DNA of 64,000 nucleotides from an uncultured Bacteroidales bacterium (GCA_946183915.1 CAMHDJ010000006.1:1-64000), one strand, 5' to 3'; shown: positions 10,307 to 18,376, counted from the first letter of the stretch. A program made the numbers and translations. The notes: generated from the letters alone by a model not told the origin.

Positions 10307-10314
10307 TATCTTTG
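10307..10314 (+). promoter_or_regulatory. Internal promoter -7 box before the small-protein/sigma genes
   Basis: TATCTTTG followed by C, 22 bases before the ATG at 10337, is a strong TAnnTTTG match. It lies in a 100-base AT-rich gap after the TIR-WD40 gene, so the sigma-factor part of the cluster can be transcribed separately. Confidence 0.65.
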
Positions 10315-10336
10315 CACCGAAGAAACAACAATCACA

Positions 10337-10810
10337 ATGAACGCAAATAACAACGAAATAGACCGGCTCTGTCGAGAAAAGGAGCAAGAGCTGATCAACC
10401 AATACTATGGCAACCTCGCGAAGGAGACCGCCTACGAACAGCCGGAGACGATAGGAGACTATACCCCCGACCTGCCCCTGCAGATCGAAGCGGAATACAA
10501 GACCTTCCTCGAGGGGCTTTGGAAAGAGTATGCTTCCGACGACTTGAAGGGAACGCCGTTAGTACTGGAAGAACAAAAACTACGCGACATCGTGACGCAG
10601 GACGACCGCGAGCTCGTGGCCCAGGCCCACCAGAAGGCCACCACGCAGACCCTCTGGGAGCGCCTCACCAAGAGCAACCACAAGGATGTGACACACTACA
10701 AGTACCTGCTGAAGGAGTACACCCGTGAACTGCTAGCGACCATGCGTCTCGACTTTATGGAGGAGATCACGGGCCACCACATCGCAGGCAAGACTTTCGA
10801 AAACGAATGA
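10337..10810 (+). CDS. Small protein of unknown function upstream of the sigma gene
   Basis: 157 aa from the ATG at 10337, which lies right after a promoter; an upstream extension of the frame crosses that promoter and was rejected. Soluble, highly charged and apparently all-helical (EIDRLCREKEQELINQYYGNL; LWKEYASDDLKG; THYKYLLKEYTRELLATMRLDFMEE). No signal peptide or membrane helix, and no recognised domain. Its stop overlaps the start of the sigma-factor gene by four bases (ATGA), indicating translational coupling. It could therefore be a sigma partner or a structural component of the TIR/RyR cluster. Function unknown. Confidence 0.7.
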   Translation: MNANNNEIDRLCREKEQELINQYYGNLAKETAYEQPETIGDYTPDLPLQIEAEYKTFLEGLWKEYASDDLKGTPLVLEEQKLRDIVTQDDRELVAQAHQKATTQTLWERLTKSNHKDVTHYKYLLKEYTRELLATMRLDFMEEITGHHIAGKTFENE

Positions 10811-11355
10811 CCGACCGCGAAATCATACAGGGACTGATTGCACGCGACGACCGCGTGACGCGCGACTTCTTCTTTGTCCGCTGCCGTCCGCTGTTTCTGA
10901 GCATCATCCAAAAGGTCTTCAACCATGAGGTAGAATACGACGAGTTTGTCAACGAGTTGTACTTGTATCTGATGGCGGACGATGCCAAGCGGCTCCGCGA
11001 GTTCGAATACCGCAGCAGCGTCTACCAGTGGTTGAAGGTGGTGGCTGTCCGGTTCTTCATCAGGAGACGACGCGAGATGATAGAAAACAGCCACCGCGAA
11101 TCTCTTTATGACGAGGGCGATGAGCCCGTCGGCGACAGCTACCCGGCCTCAACCGACATAGAAAACCTCTTTGCCCTGATGCCCAACCAGCGCTACGTCC
11201 TTGTCATCCGCCGACTCATCCTTGAGGATGAAGAGCCAGCACTTTTGGCGAAAGAGCTGGGCATCACGGTAGACAACCTTTACAACATCAAGCGGCGGGC
11301 CATGGCACAACTGACCCAGGTCGCCCTTAACGACATTAAAGAATATGAAAGATAA
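10807..11355 (+). CDS. ECF-like RNA polymerase sigma factor
   Basis: 182 aa. Region 2 is recognisable in FLSIIQKVFNHEVEYDEFVN, the following LYLYLMADDAKRLREFEYRS, and VYQWLKVVAVRFFIRRRREM (-10 recognition helix and core binding). Region 4 is in LMPNQRYVLVIRRLILEDEE followed by ALLAKELGITVDNLYNIKRRA, a helix-turn-helix. No region 1 or 3, as in ECF sigma factors. It is coupled by overlaps on both sides: 4 bases with the upstream small gene and 11 bases with the downstream C39-RyR gene. Sigma genes overlapping their regulators are usual for ECF pairs, so the next protein, with its N-terminal segment resembling Bacteroidetes anti-sigma modules, is the likely controller. Targets are unknown; autoregulation of the cluster is a reasonable guess. 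Confidence 0.85.
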   Translation: MTDREIIQGLIARDDRVTRDFFFVRCRPLFLSIIQKVFNHEVEYDEFVNELYLYLMADDAKRLREFEYRSSVYQWLKVVAVRFFIRRRREMIENSHRESLYDEGDEPVGDSYPASTDIENLFALMPNQRYVLVIRRLILEDEEPALLAKELGITVDNLYNIKRRAMAQLTQVALNDIKEYER

Positions 11356-12283
11356 CGACACCCTATCCGACCAACTTGTGGCAGCATTCCTCGACGGCAA
11401 TACCGACGAGGCGGAGACCCTCCGCGTGCTGGATGCCCTTGCCCACAACGCCGAACTGCGCGAGGTGATGGAGGTTGCCACCCGTATTGACGACGACACC
11501 ATAGAGCCCAGCGACGAACTGCCGATGTTGAAAATGGCGGCCGAAAGCGGCGACAATGTCTGCAGTGTGATGTGCGAAGCCTACGTGCTGCGACGCCGCG
11601 GCATTGCGTTCGACGAGAGCGCTCTGCTCGCGACAGCGCGCCAAAACCACTGGCTGTCGACCCAGGGAACACCGCTCCACGCCATCGGTCAGCTGCTGGC
11701 ACAGTGGGGACTGATGGTGACACGCAAATATGACGCCACGCTGGACGACATCCGCAATGCATTGGCTGTCGACAACGATGTGCTTGTGGTGGTCGACAGC
11801 GACAAACTCCACCCCGGCCAGCCCGACCTAGAGGACGAACCCAACCACGCCGTCGTTGCAAAAGCCATCGATGACAACACAATCACCATCTTCGACCCTG
11901 AACAGCGCACTACCTCCAGCATTCCACTCCCCACATTCGAAAAGGCATGGCGCGAATCACAATGCTACCTGGTGCGTGTGTTGCAGACGATAGACGATTA
12001 CCGGCCGCAACCCATCAATCTCAACGACATCCGGTTGACCGACGACCTGATGGAACTGCGCGAAGCCATTGCAGAAAACACCCACGAGGTGTGGGCCGCT
12101 GCCCGGAGCAAGGAAGGATGGACATACGGCGCCCAGCGCGACGACACACGCAAGATACACCCCGACCTCGTCCCCTACTCGGCACTGCCCGATAGCGAGA
12201 AAGAATACGACCGGCAGATGGCTTTCGACACCATCAAACTGCTAAAGAAGATGGGATATGATCTCGTAAAGAGAAAAAAGTGA
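11345..12283 (+). CDS. C39-like cysteine peptidase fused to an RyR domain, with anti-sigma-like N-terminus
   Basis: 312 aa, no membrane segment. Residues 1-50 (LVAAFLDGNTDEAETLRVLD, then ELREVMEVA) resemble short N-terminal segments of Bacteroidetes sigma-regulator proteins. Residues about 68-215 match a papain-like C39 peptidase: NVCSVMCEAYVLRRRG has Cys73 thirteen residues before Gly, as in the CGxACLxMxxxYYG motif; PNHAVVAK gives His168; IFDPEQ gives Asp184. Residues about 225-312 are a clear RyR domain (ENTHEVWAAARSKEGWTYG, then HPDLVPYSALPDSEKEYDR). C39 domains cleave after double-Gly leader peptides or act as non-catalytic binding folds. Here the intact Cys-His-Asp set and the overlap with a sigma gene suggest regulated proteolysis or sigma control. 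This architecture is unusual and is the key protein of the cluster. Confidence 0.8.
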   Translation: MKDNDTLSDQLVAAFLDGNTDEAETLRVLDALAHNAELREVMEVATRIDDDTIEPSDELPMLKMAAESGDNVCSVMCEAYVLRRRGIAFDESALLATARQNHWLSTQGTPLHAIGQLLAQWGLMVTRKYDATLDDIRNALAVDNDVLVVVDSDKLHPGQPDLEDEPNHAVVAKAIDDNTITIFDPEQRTTSSIPLPTFEKAWRESQCYLVRVLQTIDDYRPQPINLNDIRLTDDLMELREAIAENTHEVWAAARSKEGWTYGAQRDDTRKIHPDLVPYSALPDSEKEYDRQMAFDTIKLLKKMGYDLVKRKK

Positions 12284-12347
12284 AGCTGATGATAGGTTTA
12301 CCCCTTCCGATGCCTCTTTACATAGGTAATCAACTGGAAATCCAAAG

Positions 12348-12644
12348 ATGAACGACAAGACCTACACCCCCCACCCTATTGACACATCGGCCATCCACCT
12401 AAGCGATGAGCTTGAGCCTCTTACCGAACAGATGGCCAAAAACGTCCACGAGATCTGGGCACAAACCCGCATTGCACAGGGATGGACTTACGGCCCCGAA
12501 CGGGACGATGCCCAAAAGAAGCACCCTTGCCTGGTGCCCTACGAGCAGCTGCCCGAGGAAGAAAAGGTATACGACCGCAACACCAGCATCGAAACGCTGA
12601 AGTTCATTCTGGAGGCTGGGTTTGTCATCACACCCAAGCCATAG
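12348..12644 (+). CDS. Single-domain RyR protein
   Basis: 98 aa, almost entirely one RyR domain: MAKNVHEIWAQTRIAQGWTY, then GPERDDAQKKHPCLVPYEQL, then PEEEKVYDRNTSIETLKFIL. These match the RyR repeat pattern (aehiHe.Wa..k...GW.yG...dd..k.HP.LvpY..L...ek..D). In eukaryotic ryanodine receptors this repeat forms the P1/P2 domains. In bacteria, stand-alone RyR proteins are known from Bacteroides structural genomics, but without an assigned function. The closest relative in this window is the C-terminal domain of the gene just upstream, with the same WTYGxxRDD...HPxLVPY core, suggesting local duplication. An intrinsic terminator follows. Confidence 0.87.
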   Translation: MNDKTYTPHPIDTSAIHLSDELEPLTEQMAKNVHEIWAQTRIAQGWTYGPERDDAQKKHPCLVPYEQLPEEEKVYDRNTSIETLKFILEAGFVITPKP

Positions 12645-12679
12645 GGTTTCATTCCCATCATTCGATTCCACCCACTTGA

Positions 12680-12707
12680 GAGTCTTTCCCTGAAAGACTC
12701 TTTTTTT
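12680..12707 (+). terminator. Intrinsic terminator after the RyR gene
   Basis: Perfect 9-bp stem GAGTCTTTC (12680-12688) / GAAAGACTC (12692-12700), 3-base loop, then seven T. It ends the TIR/RyR transcript and separates it from the WG-repeat gene. Confidence 0.85.
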
Positions 12708-12786
12708 CGCGTATATCGATAGATTTTCGTCCATAAGCGCCTCTTTATAGGAAAATATCAATCACACATCAAAATCGGACACAACT

Positions 12787-13977
12787 ATGAAAAAAGCAAT
12801 CAAGGCCTTATGGCATGGAATCAACGCCGTCTTTACGGCCATGGTCAACTGGATAGCCACCCTATTCGGCATGAAGGACAACAGCAAGTATGGGCGCGTA
12901 CTGCGGCGTGTGACAGGCTCAGCATTCGCGCTGCTGGTCCTCACTGTGGCAGTGCTGACGCTGGTGCGCTGCGGTCGTAACATCTACTGGAGCATCAACA
13001 ACTCCTCCGGCATCTATACCCGTCAGAGTGACATTCACCTTGCCGACTCTTTTGGCGACAACCTCTTCTACTACGACGACACCTGGGGCGACAAGGGCTA
13101 TCTGGCCGACAGCAACGGTCGAAAACTACTGAAGCACATCCTCTACATCCACCGCCCGCTCGATGGCGACTCGCTGGTCTACTTCAGCGACGGCGACAAG
13201 CGGGGCTATTTCCACATGCGCGATGGACATGTCGTGGTCAAGCCTACCTACGAACATGCGTGGGTCTTCAGCGAAGGCCTGGCAGCTGTCGAAGAGAAGG
13301 GCCGGATCCTGTTTATCGACACCACAGGTCACGTAGCCATCGACGGAGGCTTTGCCTACAACCAAAGCGACGACGGATATGTATTCCACCGTGGCCACTG
13401 CGCTGTGAACGACGCATCGGGACGCCACATAGGCCTCATCGACACAGCCGGATGCTGGGTGATCGAGCCGCAGTGTACACTCGTGCTTCCGGTTGACACC
13501 TTCTGGCTAGTGCGATGGGAGGACCGTCAGGCTGTACTCACCTTTGACATGGACACCGTGATACCTGCGACGCAGGGCACCATCTACATAGAGGACACCG
13601 CCATCTACGTCACCCTGGCCGACCACACACAGCACGTCTATTCGCGTCAGGGCAAGCTTGTCGCCGACAATCAAATCCGGAATGTGAAGCAGCTGATGTA
13701 CAACACCGACGAGATGATATACCAGAAGGAGAGCGACTACAACGAGGAGGCGGAGGAGTACGGCACCTACCTGGCACCCACCACACGACAAGCCGTTGCC
13801 ACCTGCTTCCAGTACGAAGGCGAACCCGGATGGTACGGCCTGCTCAGTCCGGAGGGGCATCGGCTGACACCGCCCAGCTTCCTCTCGATCAAAGCCGTGG
13901 ACAAGGACCTCTACCTCTGCGAGACCACCCACGGAAACGGGAGACTGCTCAACAGCCGCGGGCAGGAGGTGGAGTGA
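12787..13977 (+). CDS. Membrane-anchored WG-repeat protein
   Basis: 396 aa. It has a short amphipathic N-terminus, one membrane helix at about 42-61 (GSAFALLVLTVAVLTLV) and then an extracytoplasmic or cytoplasmic domain of WG-type beta repeats (GYFHMRDGHVVVKPTYEHAW, GLIDTAGCWVIEPQCT, GWYGLLSPEGHRLTPPSF). WG repeats occur in many Bacteroidetes surface or conflict-associated proteins, probably as binding scaffolds. The gene is on the same strand as the TIR/RyR cluster and has similar GC-rich composition, but it follows a terminator, so it may be an independent unit. Function unknown. Confidence 0.75.
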   Translation: MKKAIKALWHGINAVFTAMVNWIATLFGMKDNSKYGRVLRRVTGSAFALLVLTVAVLTLVRCGRNIYWSINNSSGIYTRQSDIHLADSFGDNLFYYDDTWGDKGYLADSNGRKLLKHILYIHRPLDGDSLVYFSDGDKRGYFHMRDGHVVVKPTYEHAWVFSEGLAAVEEKGRILFIDTTGHVAIDGGFAYNQSDDGYVFHRGHCAVNDASGRHIGLIDTAGCWVIEPQCTLVLPVDTFWLVRWEDRQAVLTFDMDTVIPATQGTIYIEDTAIYVTLADHTQHVYSRQGKLVADNQIRNVKQLMYNTDEMIYQKESDYNEEAEEYGTYLAPTTRQAVATCFQYEGEPGWYGLLSPEGHRLTPPSFLSIKAVDKDLYLCETTHGNGRLLNSRGQEVE

Positions 13978-13995
13978 CGTGCAGCCATATACACC

Positions 13996-14034
13996 AACGA
14001 GAGGGGCATCCCATGATGGGACGCCCCTCTCGTT
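13996..14034. terminator. Bidirectional hairpin between WG-repeat gene and recJ
   Basis: An 18-bp stem with one mismatch: arm 13996-14013 (AACGAGAGGGGCATCCCA), loop TGA, arm 14017-14034. It lies between the stops of two convergent genes and probably terminates both. Confidence 0.8.
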
Positions 14035-14047
14035 ATGTTCAGCAATA

Positions 14048-15889
14048 CTAATCTACAAACTTGATATCCTTGACGTTGAGTTGGATTTCGGTGCGGCCGC
14101 GCCAGTAGTTCTCCTCGAGCTGGTAGCAGAGGTCGAAGCGTTCACCCTTTCGCATCCGCGGGTAGGCCTCGCCTTGTTGGAAGGCGATGGCCGGGTAGGG
14201 CGAGGTGCGTTCCATGATGGGGATGGCGTTGAACTTGAGGTGGTTGGTACCCACGATGCGGGCACCGCCGGTGTCGACCAGCTCGCGGCTGACGAAGACC
14301 GGCACGTTGTTCTCCGGCCCGAAGGGGGCGAACTGCTTGAGGATGCGGAGGAACTTGGGGGTGATCTGCGAGAAGCCGAGCTCGCAGTCGACCTCCACCT
14401 CGGGCACCACCTCCTCAGGACCCAGTCCTTCGCGCACCAGCTGTTCGAAGCGGTCGAGGAAGGCGCGCATGTTCTCCTTGCGGAGGCTGACACCGGCGGC
14501 ACTCTTGTGGCCGCCGAAGTGTTCGAGCAAGTCGGCGCATTTCTCGAGGGCCTCGTGCACGTCGAACTCCTTGAGCGAGCGGGCCGAGCCGGTGATGAGG
14601 CCATCGGAGCCCTCGGTGAAGACGATCGTGGGCTTGTTGTAGGCCTCGACGATGCGGCTAGCCACGATGCCCACCACGCCGCGATGCCAGCCCGGGTCGT
14701 AGAGCACTAGCGACTGACGCCCGCGGTAGAAGGCGTCGTTGTCGATGCGACGCTTAGCCTCCTCGGTGGCACTGGTGTCGAGGTCCTTGCGCTCCATGTT
14801 GTAGGCGTTGATGTCCTCGGCCAGCTGGCGGGCGATGTTGGGGTCTTCGGTGAGCATGAGGCGCACGCTGTCGAAGGCGCTCCGGATGCGGCCGGCGGCG
14901 TTGATGCGGGGACCGACGAGGAAGACGAGGTCGCTGATGGTGAGTTCCTTCTCGAAGTAGCCGGCCTTGGCGCGGTCGGCCTGGTCGGAGGCGTCGGCCT
15001 GGTCGGCCTTGCGTCGGTCGACATGACCGTACTTGAGGATGGCCTCGATGCCGGGGCGGGGTTTGGTGTTGAGCACCCGCAGGCCAAAGAAGGCCAGCAC
15101 GCGGTTCTCGCCCATGATGGGCACGATGTCGCTGGCGATGCTGACGGCCACCAGGTCGAGGTACTTCAGCAGGCGGAGCTTGAGGTCCTCCTGGCGCTGA
15201 CGGCGCGAGGCGTCGAGCTGCTCGGGCAGGTCGCAGAGGCGCACGCCCATACGCTGCTCGAGGTGGGCCTCGACGATCTTGAAACCGATGCCGCAGCCGC
15301 TGAGTTCCTTGTAGGGATAGGGACAGTCGACCTGCTTGGGGTCGAGCACGGCCACGGCCCGCGGCACCTCGTCGCCCGGCAGGTGGTGGTCGCCGATGAT
15401 GAAGTCGATGCCGTACTGCGCCGCGTAGTCGACCTGCTCCATGGCCTTGATGCCGCAGTCGAGGGCGATGACGAGTTTGACGCCCGTCTCGCGCGCGTAA
15501 TCAATACCTTGATACGAGATGCCGTAGCCCTCGCGCTCGCGGTCGGGGATGTAGAAGTCGATGTTGCGGTCGAGCTCTTTGAGGTAAGAGTAGACCAAGG
15601 CCACTGCCGACGTGCCGTCGACGTCGTAGTCGCCGTAGACCATGATGCGTTGGCCATCTGCTATCGCGCGGTTGATGCGGTCTATCGCGTTCTGCATACC
15701 TTTCATAAGGTACGGATCGTGGATCTGGTCCAGCCCCGGACGGAAGAAGCGACGCGCCTCTTCAAAGGTTGTAACACCCCGCTCTACGAGCAGAGTGGCG
15801 ATGATTCGGTCAACGCCCAGCGATGCAGCAAGATTTTCAACAGTCTCTAAATCATAGTCTTGTTTAATAATCCAACGTTTTTCTTTCAT
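14048..15889 (-). CDS. recJ: Single-stranded-DNA-specific exonuclease RecJ
   Basis: 613 aa. It degrades ssDNA 5' to 3' in recombinational repair and mismatch repair. DHH-family motifs are present: MVYGDYDVDGTSA (motif I), VIALDCGIKA (motif II), GDHHLPGDEVP (the DHH motif) and later SGCGIGFKIVEA. The DHHA1 part has HKSAAGVSLR, and the C-terminal OB domain ends NYWRGRTEIQLNVKDIKFV. It is longer than many RecJ proteins because of an Asp/Ala-rich stretch (RRKADQADASDQADRAKAG) that itself repeats QAD..D; this is probably a flexible insertion. The convergent hairpin at 13996-14034 ends the transcript. Confidence 0.95.
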   Translation of the reverse strand: MKEKRWIIKQDYDLETVENLAASLGVDRIIATLLVERGVTTFEEARRFFRPGLDQIHDPYLMKGMQNAIDRINRAIADGQRIMVYGDYDVDGTSAVALVYSYLKELDRNIDFYIPDREREGYGISYQGIDYARETGVKLVIALDCGIKAMEQVDYAAQYGIDFIIGDHHLPGDEVPRAVAVLDPKQVDCPYPYKELSGCGIGFKIVEAHLEQRMGVRLCDLPEQLDASRRQRQEDLKLRLLKYLDLVAVSIASDIVPIMGENRVLAFFGLRVLNTKPRPGIEAILKYGHVDRRKADQADASDQADRAKAGYFEKELTISDLVFLVGPRINAAGRIRSAFDSVRLMLTEDPNIARQLAEDINAYNMERKDLDTSATEEAKRRIDNDAFYRGRQSLVLYDPGWHRGVVGIVASRIVEAYNKPTIVFTEGSDGLITGSARSLKEFDVHEALEKCADLLEHFGGHKSAAGVSLRKENMRAFLDRFEQLVREGLGPEEVVPEVEVDCELGFSQITPKFLRILKQFAPFGPENNVPVFVSRELVDTGGARIVGTNHLKFNAIPIMERTSPYPAIAFQQGEAYPRMRKGERFDLCYQLEENYWRGRTEIQLNVKDIKFVD

Positions 15890-16022
15890 ATTTTTCTGGC
15901 CGTAAAATTACAACTTTTTTCCGACATGGCAAAAAAAATTCGCGCCGACGACGCAAATCCCCCTCTTTTTGCAGGTGCCAGACATGCTTTTCGGGCGCTC
16001 GCGCAAGGCCGCGAAGCAGACA

Positions 16023-16077
16023 TGATGCAGAGATGATGCAGAGGGGATGCAGAGGGGATGCAGAGGGGATGCTGCGA
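16023..16077. repeat. Tandem 11-bp repeat array R1
   Basis: Five consecutive 11-base units of the type GATGCAGAGGG (16023-16033, 34-44, 45-55, 56-66, 67-77), the first and last degenerate. It lies between recJ and tRNA-Cys. Arrays with the same GATGC-led 11-base unit recur at 19312, 26211 and 45865. Confidence 0.85.
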
Positions 16078-16084
16078 AGGGAGG

Positions 16085-16117
16085 GAAAAAACAAGGGGTT
16101 CGGTGCTCCGAACCCCT
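16085..16117 (-). terminator. Intrinsic terminator of tRNA-Cys
   Basis: Perfect 10-bp stem AGGGGTTCGG (16094-16103) / CCGAACCCCT (16108-16117) with loop TGCT. On the minus strand it is followed by TTGTTTTTT, ten bases after the tRNA 3' end. Confidence 0.88.
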
Positions 16118-16126
16118 GATGGTTTG

Positions 16127-16197
16127 AGGTCGCTTCCGGATTTGAACCGGAGTAGCAGGTTTTGCAGACCTGTGCCTAGCCCCTCGGCCAAACGACC
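16127..16197 (-). tRNA. tRNA-Cys (GCA)
   Basis: Reads from 16197 down to 16127. Acceptor arms GGTCGTT and AGCGACC pair over 7 bp with one G-U, and the discriminator is U as usual for tRNA-Cys. The anticodon loop CTGCAAA gives anticodon GCA. The T-arm GGTTCAAATCC is intact. The 3' CCA is not encoded. Confidence 0.95.
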
Positions 16198-16220
16198 CTT
16201 TCTAACTCTTAAAGCGGATG

Positions 16221-16252
16221 CAAAAGTACGAACATTTTGCGAACTGACCAAA
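16221..16252 (-). promoter_or_regulatory. Promoter of tRNA-Cys
   Basis: Minus-strand TACTTTTG (16221-16228) with TTTG at 16249-16252, 20 bases upstream, fits the Bacteroidetes -7/-33 pattern. Confidence 0.65.
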
Positions 16253-16312
16253 TAAAATTGCAACATTTTCTTTAAATCGGTGATTTTCATCTGCTAATTT
16301 CAGAAAAATGTG

Positions 16313-16320
16313 TATCTTTG
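16313..16320 (+). promoter_or_regulatory. -7 box of the sensor kinase promoter
   Basis: TATCTTTG followed by CAG. Transcription would start close to the GTG at 16325, so the message would be leaderless or nearly so. Confidence 0.6.
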
Positions 16321-16324
16321 CAGC

Positions 16325-18277
16325 GTGAAAAACAAGGTAATTTACTCGCTATTTGTCGCAGTTTTACTGCTTTCGGCCTGCCAAAAGCGCGTCGCTACCG
16401 ACCCGTTGCGGCGTGCCCATGCCGACGGGTTGAACAAGGAAGCCTTCATGTACCGCTACCGGCAGCCCGACAGCTGCATCGCCCTCTCGCAGCGGGCGCT
16501 ACAATACATACAGGACTCGCTGCCCGAATATGTCGACGGCGAGCTGCGGGCGCTGAACAACATGGCCTTCGCCTACTACCAGAAAAGCGACCGCACCAAT
16601 GCCAACCTGGCGCTGGACCGCGTGGACAAAACCATCTGTCTGCGGCAGGAGGGGATGCGCAACGGCGACATCGAGGGGGTGATCCACAACCTGCTGCGGG
16701 CACGGCTGCTGCAGCGCGACTGCCGGCTGGCCGACTGCTACCGCCTGCTCTACGATATCGACCGCAGCGGCATCCTCGACCGCAACCGGGGCCACCTGCT
16801 CTACAACTACGCCCAAAGCGAATACTACATCACTTCGCTGGTGCTCAACTTCCACTATCGCGACGGCAAGGAGGCCGACGTGCGCACCCTGCTCCACGAG
16901 GTGGAGGCCCGGCGCGCCGACCTGCGCGTGGACTACGCACAGGACATGGCGCTCAACTACGCTCTCGCCTACGGCTGGCAGAGCGCCGGCGAGAGCACCA
17001 CCGCCCTCGACTACTGCGAGCGCAACTTCGACATTCTCGACCTCGGTCCGCAGACCTTCTGCATCTTCCACTACGCCAACACCCTGCAGATGATGGCCCT
17101 GGCCCTGCGCAGCGTGCCGGGCACCGTGCCGCCGGACAGCGTGCTGGCCCTCTACGACCAGGCCCGGAGCGTCTTCTTCGACTACGGCGACCCCTACCAG
17201 ATGCTCGGCGGCACCACCTCGACGGCCCGCTTCGCCCTGCTCATCGGCGACACCGCCTTCGCCCACGAGGTGCTCGGCGAGTGGCGTTCGCTGCGGGGCT
17301 CCTGGCAACCGTTCAGCGCCCCCAAGATGGAGCTGGGCTACTTCGACGTGCTGCTCCGCAGCCGCATGGCCTCCAGTCCCGACCAGGCCCGCGTCTGGTA
17401 CGAGCACCACGCCGAGCTGCAAGACCTCATCAAGCAGCGCGAGCGCGAGGATTTCGCCCTGCAACAGACGCTGGCCACCGCCAACCGGCGCAGCCGCTGG
17501 ATGAGCCGCACGGCCCTGGGCTTCGGCGTGCTGACCCTGCTGCTGCTGGGGCTCACGCTGCTCCTCTGGCGCAACGCCCTGCGGCTGCGGCGCGAGAAGC
17601 GCCAGCTCGAGGCGGCCAAACGGCGCGACGTGGAGCGCATAGCCAACGTGGAGACCTGCCTCAGCGTGATGCGCCACGACATATCGCCCTTCATCGGCTA
17701 CCTGCGCAGCCCCAACCTCACGCCCGAAGTGCGCTCCGAGGTGCTGGAGCAACTGCTGCGCACCTTCGACAACATCAAGAACTGGACCCGCCTCTCGATC
17801 CCCAGCGGGCTGGTGTTCAACGCCTCGCGCTTCCCGTTGCAGGAGGTCTTCGACGAGGTTCGCACCCAGGTGATCCGCCCCCATGCGGGCGTCGAGCTGC
17901 GCTTCGAGGCCAGCAGCCAGACCCTCTGGGCCGACCGTCTGCTGACGGTGATCCTGCTTCGCAACCTGGTCAACAACGCCCTCCAGCACACCGCGGCCGG
18001 CACGGTGAGCGTGAGCAGCGCCGAGTGGCTGTCGGAGGGCGGCGAGCGCTTTGTGGACATCACGGTGGCCGACACCGGCAGCGGCATGAGCGCCGAGCAG
18101 CAGGAAAGCCTCTTCCGCGCCGACCGCACCATCAACGGCGACCACGGCTTCGGCCTCATCCTGTGCCGCTACATCATCAAGAAGCACGACGACCAGACGC
18201 GCCGCGGCTGCAAGCTCTGGGCCGAGAGCGCCGAAGGCCGGGGAACCACCATGCATGTGCGCCTGGCGGAAGGGTGA
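16325..18277 (+). CDS. TPR-type sensor histidine kinase with lipoprotein-like signal
   Basis: 650 aa from the GTG at 16325; a longer frame starting at 16310 overlaps the promoter. The N-terminus ends in a lipobox-like LLLSAC. Residues about 30-380 are helical TPR-like repeats on the periplasmic side, followed by a membrane helix (about 397-415). A coiled coil leads to the H-box LSVMRHDISPFIGYL, with His451 as the phosphoacceptor. The HATPase domain has the N-box LLRNLVNNALQHT, G1 DTGSGM and G2 GFGLIL. The lipobox plus an internal membrane helix is common in Bacteroidetes TPR kinases. The response regulator gene 99 bases downstream is the obvious partner; the gap contains a heptanucleotide repeat. 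The stimulus is unknown. Confidence 0.9.
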   Translation: MKNKVIYSLFVAVLLLSACQKRVATDPLRRAHADGLNKEAFMYRYRQPDSCIALSQRALQYIQDSLPEYVDGELRALNNMAFAYYQKSDRTNANLALDRVDKTICLRQEGMRNGDIEGVIHNLLRARLLQRDCRLADCYRLLYDIDRSGILDRNRGHLLYNYAQSEYYITSLVLNFHYRDGKEADVRTLLHEVEARRADLRVDYAQDMALNYALAYGWQSAGESTTALDYCERNFDILDLGPQTFCIFHYANTLQMMALALRSVPGTVPPDSVLALYDQARSVFFDYGDPYQMLGGTTSTARFALLIGDTAFAHEVLGEWRSLRGSWQPFSAPKMELGYFDVLLRSRMASSPDQARVWYEHHAELQDLIKQREREDFALQQTLATANRRSRWMSRTALGFGVLTLLLLGLTLLLWRNALRLRREKRQLEAAKRRDVERIANVETCLSVMRHDISPFIGYLRSPNLTPEVRSEVLEQLLRTFDNIKNWTRLSIPSGLVFNASRFPLQEVFDEVRTQVIRPHAGVELRFEASSQTLWADRLLTVILLRNLVNNALQHTAAGTVSVSSAEWLSEGGERFVDITVADTGSGMSAEQQESLFRADRTINGDHGFGLILCRYIIKKHDDQTRRGCKLWAESAEGRGTTMHVRLAEG

Positions 18278-18318
18278 GGTTTAAGGTTTAAGGTTTAAAG
18301 TTTAAGGTTTAAGGTTTA
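18278..18318. repeat. Heptanucleotide tandem repeat (GGTTTAA-type)
   Basis: Directly after the kinase stop codon, about six consecutive 7-base units GGTTTAA, with one AGTTTAA variant. The array is in the leader of the response-regulator gene. Short tandem repeats like this are prone to slippage, so copy number could vary and alter expression. Confidence 0.8.
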
Positions 18319-18376
18319 GGGGTGGAGGAGAATAAAATTACATCTACTCAAAAGATATAGAAAACAACAAACCACG

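Noticed and set aside
16499..18256. Minus-strand 585-codon frame opposite the sensor kinase
   Set aside because: Shadow of the kinase, which has all histidine-kinase motifs.
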